Origin: Miscanthus floridulus
Lineage: Eukaryota > Streptophyta > Magnoliopsida > Poales > Poaceae
Length of the DNA stretch: 64,000 bases
NCBI RefSeq assembly: GCF_019320115.1
Contig: NC_089593.1
Span: 37,694,474-37,758,473, forward strand
Direction: 5' to 3'
Positions 23,660 through 39,571 of the stretch are shown one piece after another. The translations under genes and the position numbers were made by a program. The stretch's first letter is position 1. Each line of letters starts with the position of its first letter. The notes under the pieces were generated by a model. It was given only the letters and a program-made list of their open reading frames with translations, was not told where the DNA came from and made no database searches.

Positions 23660-25105
23660 AGATTCGAGCACCGAGGAGTCCCCGGCATAGCCGGCGATGT
23701 CCGACCAACCAGGGAGTTTCCGGCGTAGCTGGCGATGACCAAGCACCAAGGAGCGAGAAGCGAGGAGTCCGCAGCGTAGGCGGCGATGACCGAGCACCGA
23801 GGAGCGAGGAGTTTCCGGCGTCGCTGGCGATGACCGAGCACCGAGGAGTCTCCGGTGTAAGTGGCGATGTCCGAGCACCGAGGAGCGAGGAGTCCCCAGC
23901 ATCGCTGGCGATGACCGAGCACCGAGGAGCGAGGGGTCCCCGATGTAGGCGGCGATGTCCGAGCACCAAGGAGTCCCCAGCGTAGGCGGCGATGTTCGAG
24001 CATCAAGGAGTCCTCGGCGTAGGCGGCGATGATCGAGCAACGAGGAGCGAGGAGCGAGGAGTCCCCGGCGTAGGCGGCGATGACCGAGCACCGAGGAGCG
24101 AGGAGTCTCCGACGTCGCTGACGATGACTGAGCATCGAGGAGCGAGGGGTCCCTGATGTAGGTGGCGACGTTCGAGCACCAAGGAGTCCCCGGCATAGGC
24201 GGCGATGTCCGAGCACCGAGGAGTCCTCGGCGTAGGTGGTGATGTCCGAGCACCAAGGAGCGAGGAGCGAGGAGTCCCCGACATCGCTGGCGATGACCGA
24301 GCACCGAAGAGCAAGGAGTCTCCAGCGTCGCTGGCGATGATCGAGCACCGAGGAGTCCTCGGCGTAGGCGGCGATGACCGAGCACCGAGGAGCGAGGAGT
24401 CTCCGGCGTCGCTGGCGATGACCGAGCACCGAGGAGCGAGGGGTCCCCGATGTAGGCGACGACGTCCGAGCACCAAGGAGTCCCCGGCGTAGGCGGCGAT
24501 GTCCGAGCACCGAGGAGTCCCCAGCGTAGGCGGCGATGTCCGAGCACCGAGGAGCGAGGAGCGAGGAGTCCCCGGTGTAGGCGGCGATGACCGAGCACTG
24601 AGGAGCGAGGAGTTTTCGGCGTCACTAGCGATGACCGAGCACCGAGGAGTCCCCGGTGTAAGCGATGATGTCCGAGCACTAAGGACCGAGGAGTCTCCGG
24701 CGTCGCTGGCGATGACCGAGCACCGAGGAGTCCCCGATGTAAGCGGCGACGTCCGAGCACCAAGGAGTCCTCGGCGTAGGCGGCGATGTCCGAGCACCGA
24801 GGAGTCCCCTGCGTAGGCGGCGATGACCGAGCACCGAGGAGCGAGGAGCGAGGAGTCCCCGGCATAGGCGGCGATGACCGAGCACTGAGGAGCGAGGAGT
24901 CTCCGGCGTTGCTGGCGATGACCGAGCACCAAGGAGTGAGGGGTCCCCAATGTAGGCGGTGAGGTCCGAGCACCAAGGAGTCCCCGGCGTAGGCGGCGAT
25001 GTCCGAGCACCGAGGAGTCCCCAGCATAGGCGGCGAGGTCCGAGCACCGAGGAGTGCCTGGCGTAGGCGGCGAGGTCTGAGCACCGACGTAGCTAACGAC
25101 GTCCG
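23660..25105 (-). repeat. GC-rich minisatellite array inside the LTR element
   Basis: Dozens of imperfect copies of GGCGATGACCGAGCACCGAGG with GAGTCCCCGGCGTA spacers repeat at about 36-45 bp, many with an extra GAGCGAG. Because repeat lengths are often multiples of three, very long open frames appear on both strands (up to about 610 residues, Arg/Leu/Ser/Pro-rich). I do not consider these genes. Confidence 0.85.
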
Positions 25106-26030
25106 TGCGGTGAAGTGTGCCCACTTAGTCCTCGAGCACGAGAATCCAAGGGCCGAGGAGTATCCAGCGTCGCTGGCGATGAAGCACGAGCGGCGAACAG
25201 TCCGATCAACTGGTCGGTGACGGAGTCCATGAACCGAGCGGTCTGACCAGTTGATCGGCGGGGAAGCCCGAGCACCAGGTGATTCGATCACCTAGACGAT
25301 GATCCTGCAATGCAAACATATAGAACGGGTAGTATATGACGCACAAATAAATAAACTCCGGAGAAAAATCAACAATGGTGATGAAACGGCGTATGCAGTT
25401 CGGCGATTAGTTGGCGTGAAAATATATTTATGTTTAATATAAACCGCTCGAAAAGTTAGTGTGTAGCTGAGTCTCCAGCACTAGCTAGCCCATAGTCCAT
25501 AACGTCGAGCGCGGAGCCCGTGCACGTGTAGGAGGAACAGGCATAACCAAGGAGCTGCTGTCGACCACCCATAACGCAGAGCGCGGAGCCCGTGGCACGT
25601 GTAGAGAGGAGCCGGAGACAGGGCCGTCTCTGGAGGCGTCTGAGCATCAACTTGGTTGTTCGAGGGTTCGGAAAATCGTTTGGAGAGCAAATATGAAGAA
25701 AACAGTTCGAAAAAACATTGTGGCGATATACGAAGATCGGAGAATATTTAGAAGAATATTAAAACGTGACTTAGCTTTGGACGGAGCGTCTGGTCGGCGA
25801 CGTATGGTGTTATCTGGTTGGCGTTGACGGCGAACACCTGGCGAGCGGTGAGTTGTTGGTGAAGGCGACCTCGGAGGTGGTTCCGAGATCGGATCTGCTA
25901 TTGCAGGGGCTGGTGTAACAGCGATGAATCGTCGTCGTGGACCGGCATGGATCTCCACGAGATTGATGACGAGAACGCGATGTTGATTTGAGGTCCATCC
26001 AGCTCACCATGGATCAAGCACACACCCCTA
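25106..26030 (-). other. Internal 5' region of the non-autonomous LTR element
   Basis: Sequence between the primer-binding site and the minisatellite. It contains a direct repeat of a CACGTG-containing module (CGGAGCCCGTGxxCACGTGTA, about 25513 and 25574). No retroviral motif could be found. Confidence 0.5.
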
Positions 26031-26044
26031 CCTGGCGCGCCAAA

Positions 26045-26442
26045 TGTCGACATAATATCGTCGGTAGTCCTCCGAGGGGTATCTCGCGATGGTAGATTTG
26101 TCGGTGGGGGTGCGCGTAATCAGGAACCGGATGGTGACACAAGGCGCAAAGACAGCGATTTAGATAGGTTCGGGCCGTCTGACCGACGTAATACCCTACG
26201 TCCTGTGTCTTTGTTGTATTGTATTGATCTGTATGTAGATCCGATCTGATAGATCATATCCGCTAGGAGACCCCTACCTCTCCTTATATACTCTGGAGGA
26301 GGTAGGGTTACAAGTAAAGTAGCGTATTTGGTACTATACAATGTCTTACGGTGCACGTCGAGCAGCGCCGTACACGCCTTGATCTTGTGAGCTGGGCCAC
26401 CTCTGATGGTGCGGCCCATGTCTTGGGGGTCATACCCCCACA
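26045..26442 (-). repeat. LTR (5' LTR in element orientation)
   Basis: The minus strand starts TGTGGGGGTATGACCCCC and ends TGTCGACA. It is followed by the primer-binding site at about 26028-26043. A TATA motif lies at about 26284-26290. Confidence 0.92.
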
Positions 26443-26845
26443 CTTTTCAAGATCTACAACTTTTGTTTTGGTCGTTTCTCCATCCGAGGTCATTTGAAAA
26501 ATTCAAATTTCAAATGCGAGAAATTCAAACATAATTTTTCATGCATAGATAATTTTTCATCCAAGATCTTAGATTTTAAATAAAATAGTTTTTAACTATA
26601 AAGTTGCATAACTCTTTGATATGTACAACTTTTGTTTTGATCATTTCTCCATCCGAGATCATTTGAAAATTCAAATTTATTATGCAGCTCCTATTTTTAA
26701 AGGTGTCGGGAAATCGATTTCTAGAGGCAGAGGCAGCTAAAAATAGAGCCGGTTGAAAACAACAGTCGTCTCTATGAATATATTTTTAGAGGCGGCTCGA
26801 TTTGGAGGACAATGTTGACCAATTTGTAGTACTGAATTGGACAAC

Positions 26846-27106
26846 AACGGACGGGTTTTATGTCTTGCTACTAGTTTCCAAGCTGCATTGGTGTGCATGT
26901 GTTCATAGGAGTAAGTGTGCGTGCGTTGTTCGTGTCTGACTTTTACTATGTAATCGTAAAAAGAGATATTAATGATATCATATTTTCGTCTATGGAACCC
27001 TCGGCCCATGGACCTATCAGCCAAGGCTCTCCACCGTGCCTACTATATGTATATATGCATTATGATCATCATTAAGTAACACAACATATATACGGTTACA
27101 TGGTAT
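26846..27106. other. Intergenic, no gene seen
   Basis: AT-rich sequence with TATATGTATATATGCATTATGATCATCATTAA and no supported feature. Confidence 0.4.
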
Positions 27107-27904
27107 TCGGGCTAGGCATTCGGTTTAAACCGTAAATTCGGTTCGGTTTTTCGGTTCCCTAAAACTTCGGTTTTCAAAAAGTAGCACCCGATCGGTTTGT
27201 TTGAAAATTGAAAAATGACAATTTTGGTTTTAGGTTTTTTGTTTTAATCCGAACCGACCGAACTTGACGTGGCGGTGCCGGCTGTCACCTCCCCACGTCG
27301 AGTGCTAGTCGCCGTCCCCGCTCCCTACTCGCAAACGTCGCCGCGGGGCCGCTCCCTGCTCGCTCATGTCGTCGCGTGGGGGCCGCTCCTAGCTGGCCTG
27401 CTCATTTGCGCCGCCGCGTCGGCGTCAAGCAGCTCCTTGCCTCCCTGGTTGCTCATGCTATCGCGTCGGGAAGCTCCCTGGTCGTGGATCCGTTGCACGC
27501 CATCGCGACGCCGCCCACGCCTGCTCGCGCAGTCACGCCACCGCTCGCGCATGCAGCATGCTCGCGTCGCCGCTCCTGTTCGCTCTCGCGCGGTCGTCGG
27601 TCGCGCCGCCACTTTCGCCCTGCGCGCGGTTAGGTTTCCTTGTGGCAAATTGGGGAGATGAGCTGATGAGGCGTGGGGGAGTGGAGGCGGGCTGAGCTGC
27701 CAGGGCCGAGGTGGGCCCTGCTCTGCTTCTAGTAGCATACTCGCACATTTTAGGTTCTTCGGGGTTTTGTTTCCATTTGGCTATGAAACCTAACACCGAA
27801 CTTAGCACCGAACTTTCAGTGACCAAAAACCAAAGCCAAAACCGAAAACCATAAAAATGAGATTCGGTTCGCTTCGGTTTTTGGTGGATTTTTGCCTAGC
27901 CTAG
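27107..27904. mobile_element. hAT-like non-autonomous element with GC-rich interior (second copy)
   Basis: A perfect 8-bp target duplication CATGGTAT (27099-27106 and 27905-27912) flanks terminal repeats TCGGGCTAGGCA and CTAGGCTAGGCA. Inside both ends are TTCGGTTTT/AACCGAA repeats. It is the same family as 12931-13939 but inverted: its left end matches that element's right end. The GC-rich interior (about 27260-27720) differs from the first copy. No transposase is encoded. Confidence 0.85.
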
Positions 27905-28082
27905 CATGGTATCACGAGACACAAGACGCTTCGCTCTTGCGATCTCTCCTCGTTCCACAAACCCTATCAGCCATCGTCGTTGAGTCTAGACTCGCTGCCC
28001 CCTGTCACCGATCGGTTCTCGCCAATTGACATGCGCCTTCCTAGCGCCACCGTCTCCTGCTGCATATATCCAAAGTTAGGTG

Positions 28083-28335
28083 TCATATATTCCCTTCTTC
28101 TCAAAATAATTGCACATCTCATTTTAAGTCAATTTTTTAAGTTTGGTTAATTTTATAAAGGATATTATCAACGTTTGTATCCCTAATATGTTTATTATAA
28201 AAATAGATTTTCTATAAATGTAGTGTTCCTTATTATACATAATAAATCTTAGTATATTTTTATATATATTGATCAAACACAAAAATGCTTATCTACTCAA
28301 AACATCATATGCAGTTACTTTGGGACAGAAAGAAA
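28083..28335. mobile_element. Stowaway-like MITE
   Basis: It begins TATTCCCTTCTTCTCAAAATAATTG and ends GCAGTTACTTTGGGACAGAA. The interior is AT-rich and of the same type as 5245-5490. The ends are diverged. Confidence 0.55.
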
Positions 28336-28622
28336 ACAGTGGAAACTAATAAAAAATGAAAAATGAAAAAAAAAAACAAGCACGGCCCCGCCGGACAAGC
28401 GCTCGTCTGCTTGGCTTTGTTCGCTTGAGCTTATAAGGCAGAATCGATCGTACTTTTTTAGACATGAAACCATGTTTTTCTTTTATATCGAATCAGCCCT
28501 ACAAATCCGTAGTAACGGTAATAAGTCGTGCCGAATAGAAACGTGTGACCCTCCGGTGCTCATCTTTTTCCCACAAAACCCAATCACCCCAGTGGCGGCA
28601 AAGCCCTAAAATTTCAAAATCA

Positions 28623-31465
28623 ATGGCCAAGAACCCCAAGGCGGCCGACACCCGCCGTGGCCGTTCTCCCACAAGAAGGCCCCAACCGCGCCGCGCCAAG
28701 GCGGCGCCGGTAGCCTCCTCCTCCGCTGCTGACATCGAAGACCTGGCTTCCGCAGTGCCTGGGGCCGCAGCCCCGGGCGCCGCCGCACCCGCCGCGCTGC
28801 GCGCGCAGCTGCTCCGCTGGTATGACGCGCACCGTCGGGATCTGCCGTGGCGATGCGCAAGCGGCAGCGAGGAAGAGAGGGCGTACGCGGTGTGGGTGTC
28901 GGAGGTGATGCTGCAGCAGACGCGGGTGCCCGTGGTCGTCGGCTACTACGAGCGGTGGATGGTGCGGTGGCCCACCGTGCGAAGCCTCGCCGCCGCTACG
29001 CAGGAGGTGAGCAATAGTTCATAAATCAATTGGGCAAGAGAAGCAAAAGTTTTTTTCTTTTTGTGGGGAAGATTGGATCTTTTGACGTCGAAATTTCGTG
29101 GGGTTAAATTAAATTATAATCGAGTTCTTGATTCGTGGCTTGATGCTTGCCGCAGGAGGTCAATGAGATGTGGGCGGGTCTTGGCTACTACCGTAGGGCT
29201 CGATTTCTGCTGGAGGTGAGTTGTGCTGATAATGGATTGATGGCGAATGGTTGGGGCATGTCAATTGGAAGATTGACGCTTGCTTGCCAACCTTTGCTGC
29301 TGCGCACATTCCCTGTTTGATGTTTTGCCTCAGAGAGCCTGCAACATTAATTCAGAGTTCCATTTTCCTTGAAATGAAGGAAAGGAAATCTGATTAGTAG
29401 TTCATCATTTGCTTTGCATTTGAACTGATTTTGAGATGTCAAGATATTGACATTTTGTGTCAGGAATTTGGCCTTTTATGTGGCCTTCCTCTCTTGTTCT
29501 TTGGTTTCCAGCTTATACAAGTTACCTTAATTTAACAGTTTTGTGGTCTTTATATAACACTATAAACCAGGAATGAAGGATTTCTATCTGTGGTTTATGG
29601 TCGATCTTCTTTATGATGGAGAAACAGGGAGCAAAGCAGATCATGGAAAAGGGGGTGTTTCCTCGCACGGCGTCAGCCCTCCGTGAGGTTCGTGGCATTG
29701 GGGATTACACAGCTGGAGCAATCGCTTCAATTGCCTTCAACGAGGTTGTTCACAGTTTAGCAACTCGTCAAATTAGCATGTGCATTTTCTTTTCCTTTTT
29801 CAAATGATTTTGTGACTTTTTCTATCATTATTATAGGTTGTCCCAGTTGTGGATGGAAATGTTGTACGAGTGATCAGCAGGCTTTACGCCATTGCTGACA
29901 ACCCAAAGGAATCCTCAACAGTGAAGAGATTCTGGTAGGCAGCATTATCCTCCTTCTTGTTTGACAGCTTATAGAGGTGTTTGGTTGATCCATCATCATC
30001 TCACTCCTTACTGATTTGTGGAATGGAATGGGTTGATCCACCACCACCTCATCCCTCACAAACTATTATAATTACTATATAAGCCTAAGGGATGAAGTTA
30101 CTCCATCGGAATTCATGGGCTGAACTCACGATCGACCACTTCATCTAGAATGTGGTGGTTCCTCAAACCAAACACCTCACAATTCATCTTGTTAGTTGAT
30201 TGTTCATGGTAGTGTTTATTACAATGTTGGATTTTTTTAGTAAAATAACACCATGTACTGTAGTTTCTCCTACATTTTCCTTTTTGCACTACAATAGACC
30301 TGAATAATACTGTACATTGGCTGTATCACCAGTTGAAATAAAAATGCACATATTTGATCTAATTTAAACTCTTGATTTGCATTTTCAAACCCCTCCTAAC
30401 CTCAGTACAGGATTTAACCATAGTTGGACAGACATTGATTGATACTGATTCATCTGTAATCATGTTGTCTTGCTGTGAATCCAATTCTGAATTGGGAAGC
30501 TTTACACCAATCTCAGAATCTGCACAATGTACATTTTTCATCATAGGGAGCTTGCAGGTCAGATGGTTGATCCTTTGAGACCAGGAGACTTCAACCAAGC
30601 AATGATGGAATTAGGAGCAACGTTATGTAGCAAGACAAAGCCTGGTTGCTCTGAATGCCCAGTCTCTAGCCACTGCCAAGCGCTTGCACTTTCCCATGAA
30701 AATTCAGTCCGAGTTACAGACTTCCCACGTGTGGTTCCAAAGGCCAAACCTCGGAGAGATTTCGTTGCTGTTTGTGTCGTTCAGATTGCACAAGGCTTGG
30801 AGGAAGAGGTGACAGCTGCAAAGGGCAATGACCATCTCTTTTTGCTGATCAAGAGACCAGAGGAGGGCCTGCTTGCGGGGCTCTGGGAGTTCCCACTGGT
30901 CCTTGTGGACGAAGGGAAAACCGATTTGCTGAACAGAAGGAAAGCAATGGACAAGTATTTGTCAAAGTTGCTTAACATCGACATAGGACAGAAATCTGTC
31001 GTGATCTTCCGGGAGGATATTGGTGAGCATGTCCACGTTTTTTCCCACATTCGCCTGACAATGCATGTGGAGCTGATGATTATTAATATCAAAGGTAGAG
31101 TTTGTTGGTTTTCGTCACCAGAAAAAAAACAATCTGTTGTCCTTGAAAGCCCTTCATATCTTGCTTGCTAACTAACTACAATGTAGATGGTGTGGATCGA
31201 CTATGCAAAAAGGAAGCTGATAGCACAAGGTTGAAACTTGTCAACGAGTCCTCCGTGGAGTCCATGGGATTAACATCTGGTATTCGGAAGGTAACTCCAA
31301 CTGCAGCATTTATACAATATGAAATTGCATTAAACTCAATCAAGATTAATGTGAGCTTCAATACAGGTGTAGAACATGGTCAGGGCTTTCAAGGAGAAAA
31401 GGCTCCCTGTATCTGAGAAAGGTCATGTACCCACGAGGAAAAGGACTAGACGGTTAAAGCAGTAA
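28623..31465 (+). CDS. MUTYH: Adenine DNA glycosylase (MutY homologue), 7 exons, 467 aa
   Basis: Removes adenine mispaired with 8-oxoguanine in base-excision repair, in nucleus and possibly organelles. Exons: 28623-29006, 29156-29215, 29628-29744, 29837-29934, 30547-31094, 31187-31290, 31373-31465. All introns are GT-AG and phases agree. The ATG at 28623 is the first in frame. Residues 1-58 are basic/Ala-Pro-rich, then the glycosylase fold. It has VSEVMLQQT with catalytic Glu94, the helix-hairpin-helix VRGIGDYTAGAIA (169-181), catalytic Asp193 in VVDGNV, and four iron-sulphur Cys (247, 254, 257, 263; C-x6-C-x2-C-x5-C). The C-terminal NUDIX-like 8-oxoG reader shows LLAGLWEFPLV and VHVFSHIRL. 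Length fits plant MUTYH. For exon 7, splicing at the nearer AG (31366-31367) would hit a TAG, so the next AG (31371-31372) is used. Intact, confident call. Confidence 0.95.
29974..30178. mobile_element. MITE in MUTYH intron 4
   Basis: The ends GAGGTGTTTGGTT and AACCAAACACCTC are perfect inverted copies, with further facing GATCCA/TGGATC-like repeats inside. It lies wholly within the intron and does not touch the splice sites at 29935 and 30546. Confidence 0.8.
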
Positions 31466-32084
31466 CCGAAGCAATTAGAAAGTAGAGACAAGGACGAGAC
31501 GGTTAAAGCAAGTAACCTAAGCAATTAAGGAGTAGAGACGGCTAGTGCAGTAGAACATGCAGCTTGTGAAGTGCTGATTTCTATTTTGGTGCATGTATGA
31601 AGTGCTGATTTCTATTTTGGTGCATGTATCTGGCGTGCTGAGTTTTAGAACTGCTAATTGTTGCAAGCTCTGGAAGAAAGAAAGGCTGGTACCCAGTACT
31701 GTAGTTTATCGTGCAATTTTGCTGCATTTCCAGCCGTGAAGTGATACATTGCATTTTATGTACGCTTTGGTTTGTTCCATTTGGGGCCCTCTTCTGATTT
31801 ACACAGAAATTATCTTGACCATTTTGACTGCAGCTTCATATTATCATCTGGATGCACAGAAGCGACAAGCTGGTAATCAGACAACAATTGCATTTGTCTA
31901 GTGATGATTTATTTGTCCAATAACATGGTGGTACAACTGATGAAACAACACAAACCAACCCAACAGGTTTCAATTCAATAGTTCGTTTTTTGCTCGAAAC
32001 AGTAACAAGTACAGCATTCATATTAAATCCGCCCTGTTGAATCCCATGGATGCTGGCGTTGTGCTTTCTATCAACCAAAGCAGA
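31466..32084. other. Convergent 3' region between MUTYH and KDSA
   Basis: About 620 bp separates the two stop codons and should hold both 3' UTRs. A 29-bp module with AAGTGCTGATTTCTATTTTGG and GTGCATGTAT is duplicated in tandem (about 31569-31628), and a CGGTTAAAGCA repeat occurs at 31451 and 31500. No third gene is seen. Confidence 0.6.
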
Positions 32085-37035
<4,951 letters not shown>

Positions 37036-37488
37036 TTACACGTTTCTTCCTCCCTGCGGCGGCGCAACCAAAAACATCAAGGCCCGTCCGTCCCAGTCCT
37101 AGAACCTCAAGAATACGAGAAAGAAATGCAGCAGAATCACGGGAGGCGGGGTGAAGAGCACAAACCCGAGAGAAGACAGATCGAGGGATCGAGATGCGAG
37201 TGCCGGACCGCGCACCGGAGCGGAGCGGCGCAGGCAGCAGGGGAGAGGAGACAGGGGAGTGGAGCCTGCCTGAGCGGGGGATGACAGCGACGGGAGGACT
37301 TGAGGAAAATATAGGCTGGCTGATTAAGCTGAGCTCTAATGGGCTGTATGGACACAGGCCGAAAATGCTGTGGGCCGGACGGTCGCAGGCTCAGCCCAGC
37401 ACACACGAGCGCCGGCCAGGCACGCACGGGCACGGCACACCCCACACTCGTCGTGCAGCTCTCGTCCATCCAAACCCTTTCGCCGGCG
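37036..37488. promoter_or_regulatory. Shared head-to-head upstream region of KDSA and the F-box gene
   Basis: About 450 GC-rich bases lie between divergent start codons, so the region probably holds KDSA 5' leader and promoter. I see no clear TATA box on either side, in keeping with GC-rich housekeeping promoters. This is inferred from layout only. Confidence 0.45.
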
Positions 37489-38670
37489 ATGGCGCAGATC
37501 CTCCCCGGGCCCGGAGCCCGGGCGCCGCCACCGCTCCCCGACCACCTTGTCGAGGAGATTCTCGTCCGGGTCGCCTCCCCCGCCGACCTTGTCCGCGCCT
37601 CCGCAGCGTGCGACTCCTTCCGCCGCCTCATTCCTCCGCCGCTACCGCTCCCTCCACCCGCCGCTCCTCCTCGGTATCCTCACGGCCCGAAGATTCCTGC
37701 CCGCCGAAGCTCGCCACCCCAACGCGCACGCCCTCGTCCGCGCCGCCGACTTCTCCTTGGCCTACCTCCCTCCGTGCCAACGAACCGGCTGGATTTACTC
37801 CGATGCCCGCGACGGCCGGGTTCTCCTGATACGCTATGAGGAGCGTGCGGGCGGGCATATCCTCCCGGAACTCGCCGTATGCGACCCCTTGACGCGGGGG
37901 TGCACGCCGCTGCCTACCATACCAGAAAGCCTAGTAGCCTCCGTCCTTGGTCCGGCCCGGGGCGAGCACATCGGAAATTTCATCGCTTTCTTTGTCCCCG
38001 CAGCAGACTAAGAGGAGGAACAATTCAGGGTGGTTGCCTGGACGTACTGTGATGCACTGGCTGTGGCATTTGTCTACTCTTCGCTTTCTGGCACCTGGTC
38101 CGATGGCATTTCTATCGGTTCGGATGCGCCAGGCTTCCACGTTCAACAACAATTCACAACACCCGTGGATCTGTGGCCCAGTTATGCGTATGGTTGCTTC
38201 TACTGGAAACTGCAATCTTGCAACAAGTTGCTCAAGCTCGACATTAACAGGATGGAATTCTCGGTTGTTGGCCTCCCACCTTACCATGAAGATCGGTGTG
38301 TTATTGTTGTGGAGGCTGGTGAAGGAAGGATTGGGATAATTACTCGTGCCGGTCCAGAATTTCCTGAGCTTCTGCACTCCATTTGGCAAACTGACGCTTG
38401 AAATGACAATGAGCATGCGACGGAGTCTGCAATCCAGCTTCCCTCTGATTATTACTGCTATTTTGTTTTGGTGTGGCAGAAGGATATATAATCATAGCAG
38501 GCTTCGAGAAAGCCAGTGCTAGAAGTTTAGCGTTTTTCTCGCTTAATATCAAGACATTGGAGATTGTGAGGGTCTGTTCTGTTGAAATTGACCATGAAAT
38601 TGACCACTACAGTTACACTCCGTTTCTGTACTTTGGGTACCCACCATTCTTATCACCGAGAAGGATATGA
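37489..38670 (+). pseudogene. F-box protein gene, decayed by frameshifts and stops
   Basis: The ATG at 37489 opens an N-terminal F-box: PPLPDHLVEEILVRVASPADLVRASAAC...FRRLI, the SKP1-binding segment of SCF ubiquitin ligases. Just after it the frame shifts: the next part, SFLRRYRSLHPPLLLGIL, is read one frame over, so a short out-of-frame deletion lies at about 37625-37640. That frame continues to a TAA at 38009 and resumes in the same frame through FVYSSLSGTWS and HSIWQTDA to TGA at 38399. A last piece (IIIAGFEKASARSLAFFSLN, 38473-38670) is in another frame. The downstream region matches grass F-box-associated domains in pattern. A target-recognition role cannot be carried out by these fragments. 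Confidence 0.82.
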
Positions 38671-38734
38671 AGCTGTAAGTCTTTTATCATAATTTCGACT
38701 GCCCTTTTGCATTCTTCTTTAAGGCACTGTCACT

Positions 38735-38869
38735 TACTCCCTCTGTTCCAAATATATGCAGCTTTTCTAGTAAAAGCTATGCATTAGACATAGTGCATAT
38801 CTAGATGCATAACAAAAGTTATGTACCTAGAAAAGCCTAAACTAATTATAATTTGGAATGGAGGGAGTA
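38735..38869. mobile_element. Stowaway MITE
   Basis: TACTCCCTCTGTTCCAAAT at the left and ATTTGGAATGGAGGGAGTA at the right are inverted copies with TA at both ends, 135 bp, AT-rich interior. The call is clear. Confidence 0.9.
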
Positions 38870-39571
38870 CATGCCATAGGACTATGATTATTTTTGTTGT
38901 GTTCTTGTTTTGCCTATACACACTGTCATGTGTACCATGGATTGCAGTTGCATCAAAATCTTCTCTAGGACCTTGTGGTCACCGTGTAGTGTGTGTGCTA
39001 TTTGCCTCCTGCCAAGGTATAGACTATTAGGTTATTCTTGTTTGTATTTTCACATGGTTTCATGTATTCTGCTATCATGGAAACAAGCCTATCCAGAAGA
39101 CATCCACAATTGTGTGTGTGTGTGTGTTTTCAACAATGAGTGCCACATCAATGGGACCTTGTACTATCACATGTGTCATGGAAGATGGAACATACCTCTA
39201 TTCTCAATAAATTGAAAAAAATGATTTCTCCACAAGCTGTTGGACATGGGCAAGAAGCATAAATTTTACTTCTCATTTACCCTTATTGATTCTTTCACAA
39301 CTGTAATTGCATTCGTTATTGTCTGGTTGGGTAGTGATCAGTTCCTTCATCGATTATCTTTCCAAGCTTAGTTTCCTAAACATTGACTAAAGCATCATTA
39401 CGACTTTATGACATTTTTGGCATGCGTGGAGATTCACATTTTTGGCTTGCCAGCTTGCGTTATAGTGGCTCATTCAGTATATTGTGATCTCTAAGAGTAT
39501 GTGAACGAGTTTTAGTGATGTTTTCTTCAACATTTTACTTTTTAAATTAACAAATATCATTTTGAGCTTAC
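38870..39571. other. Intergenic, no gene seen
   Basis: AT-rich sequence with a short (TG)n run at about 39113-39128. No coding frame or RNA gene can be supported. Confidence 0.5.

Larger units (their letters stand above)
22932..26442 (-). mobile_element. Complete non-autonomous LTR retrotransposon with minisatellite core
   Basis: Two 398-bp LTRs (22932-23329 and 26045-26442) flank about 2.7 kb. A perfect 5-bp target duplication CTTTT lies at 22927-22931 and 26443-26447, and removing the element rejoins the repeat found in copy A. A primer-binding site (GGCGCGCCAGGTAGGGG on minus) adjoins the right-hand LTR, so the element runs on minus. No gag or pol motif occurs inside. The LTR end TGTGGGGGTATGACCCCC and primer site resemble the Tat-like element at 14809, a plausible source of proteins. 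Confidence 0.9.
22225..26845. mobile_element. CACTA-like non-autonomous remnant, copy D (interrupted by an LTR element)
   Basis: It starts CACTAATACAGCTGGGC like copy A, has a G-run at about 22379-22388 and the same 145-bp repeats. After the inserted LTR element it continues at 26448 to TTTAGAGGCGGCTCGA and ends near TTTGTAGTA. No transposase gene is present. Confidence 0.5.

Noticed and set aside
23450..25291. 613-residue open frame on minus, and several 300+ residue frames overlapping it
   Set aside because: Entirely built from a tandem minisatellite inside an LTR element, open in several frames on both strands, with no domain.
27269..27826. Frames of 97-130 residues
   Set aside because: GC-rich interior of the second hAT-like element, same reasoning.
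28545..28622. Upstream extension of MUTYH by 26 residues
   Set aside because: It would start at GTG, not ATG; the first in-frame ATG is 28623.
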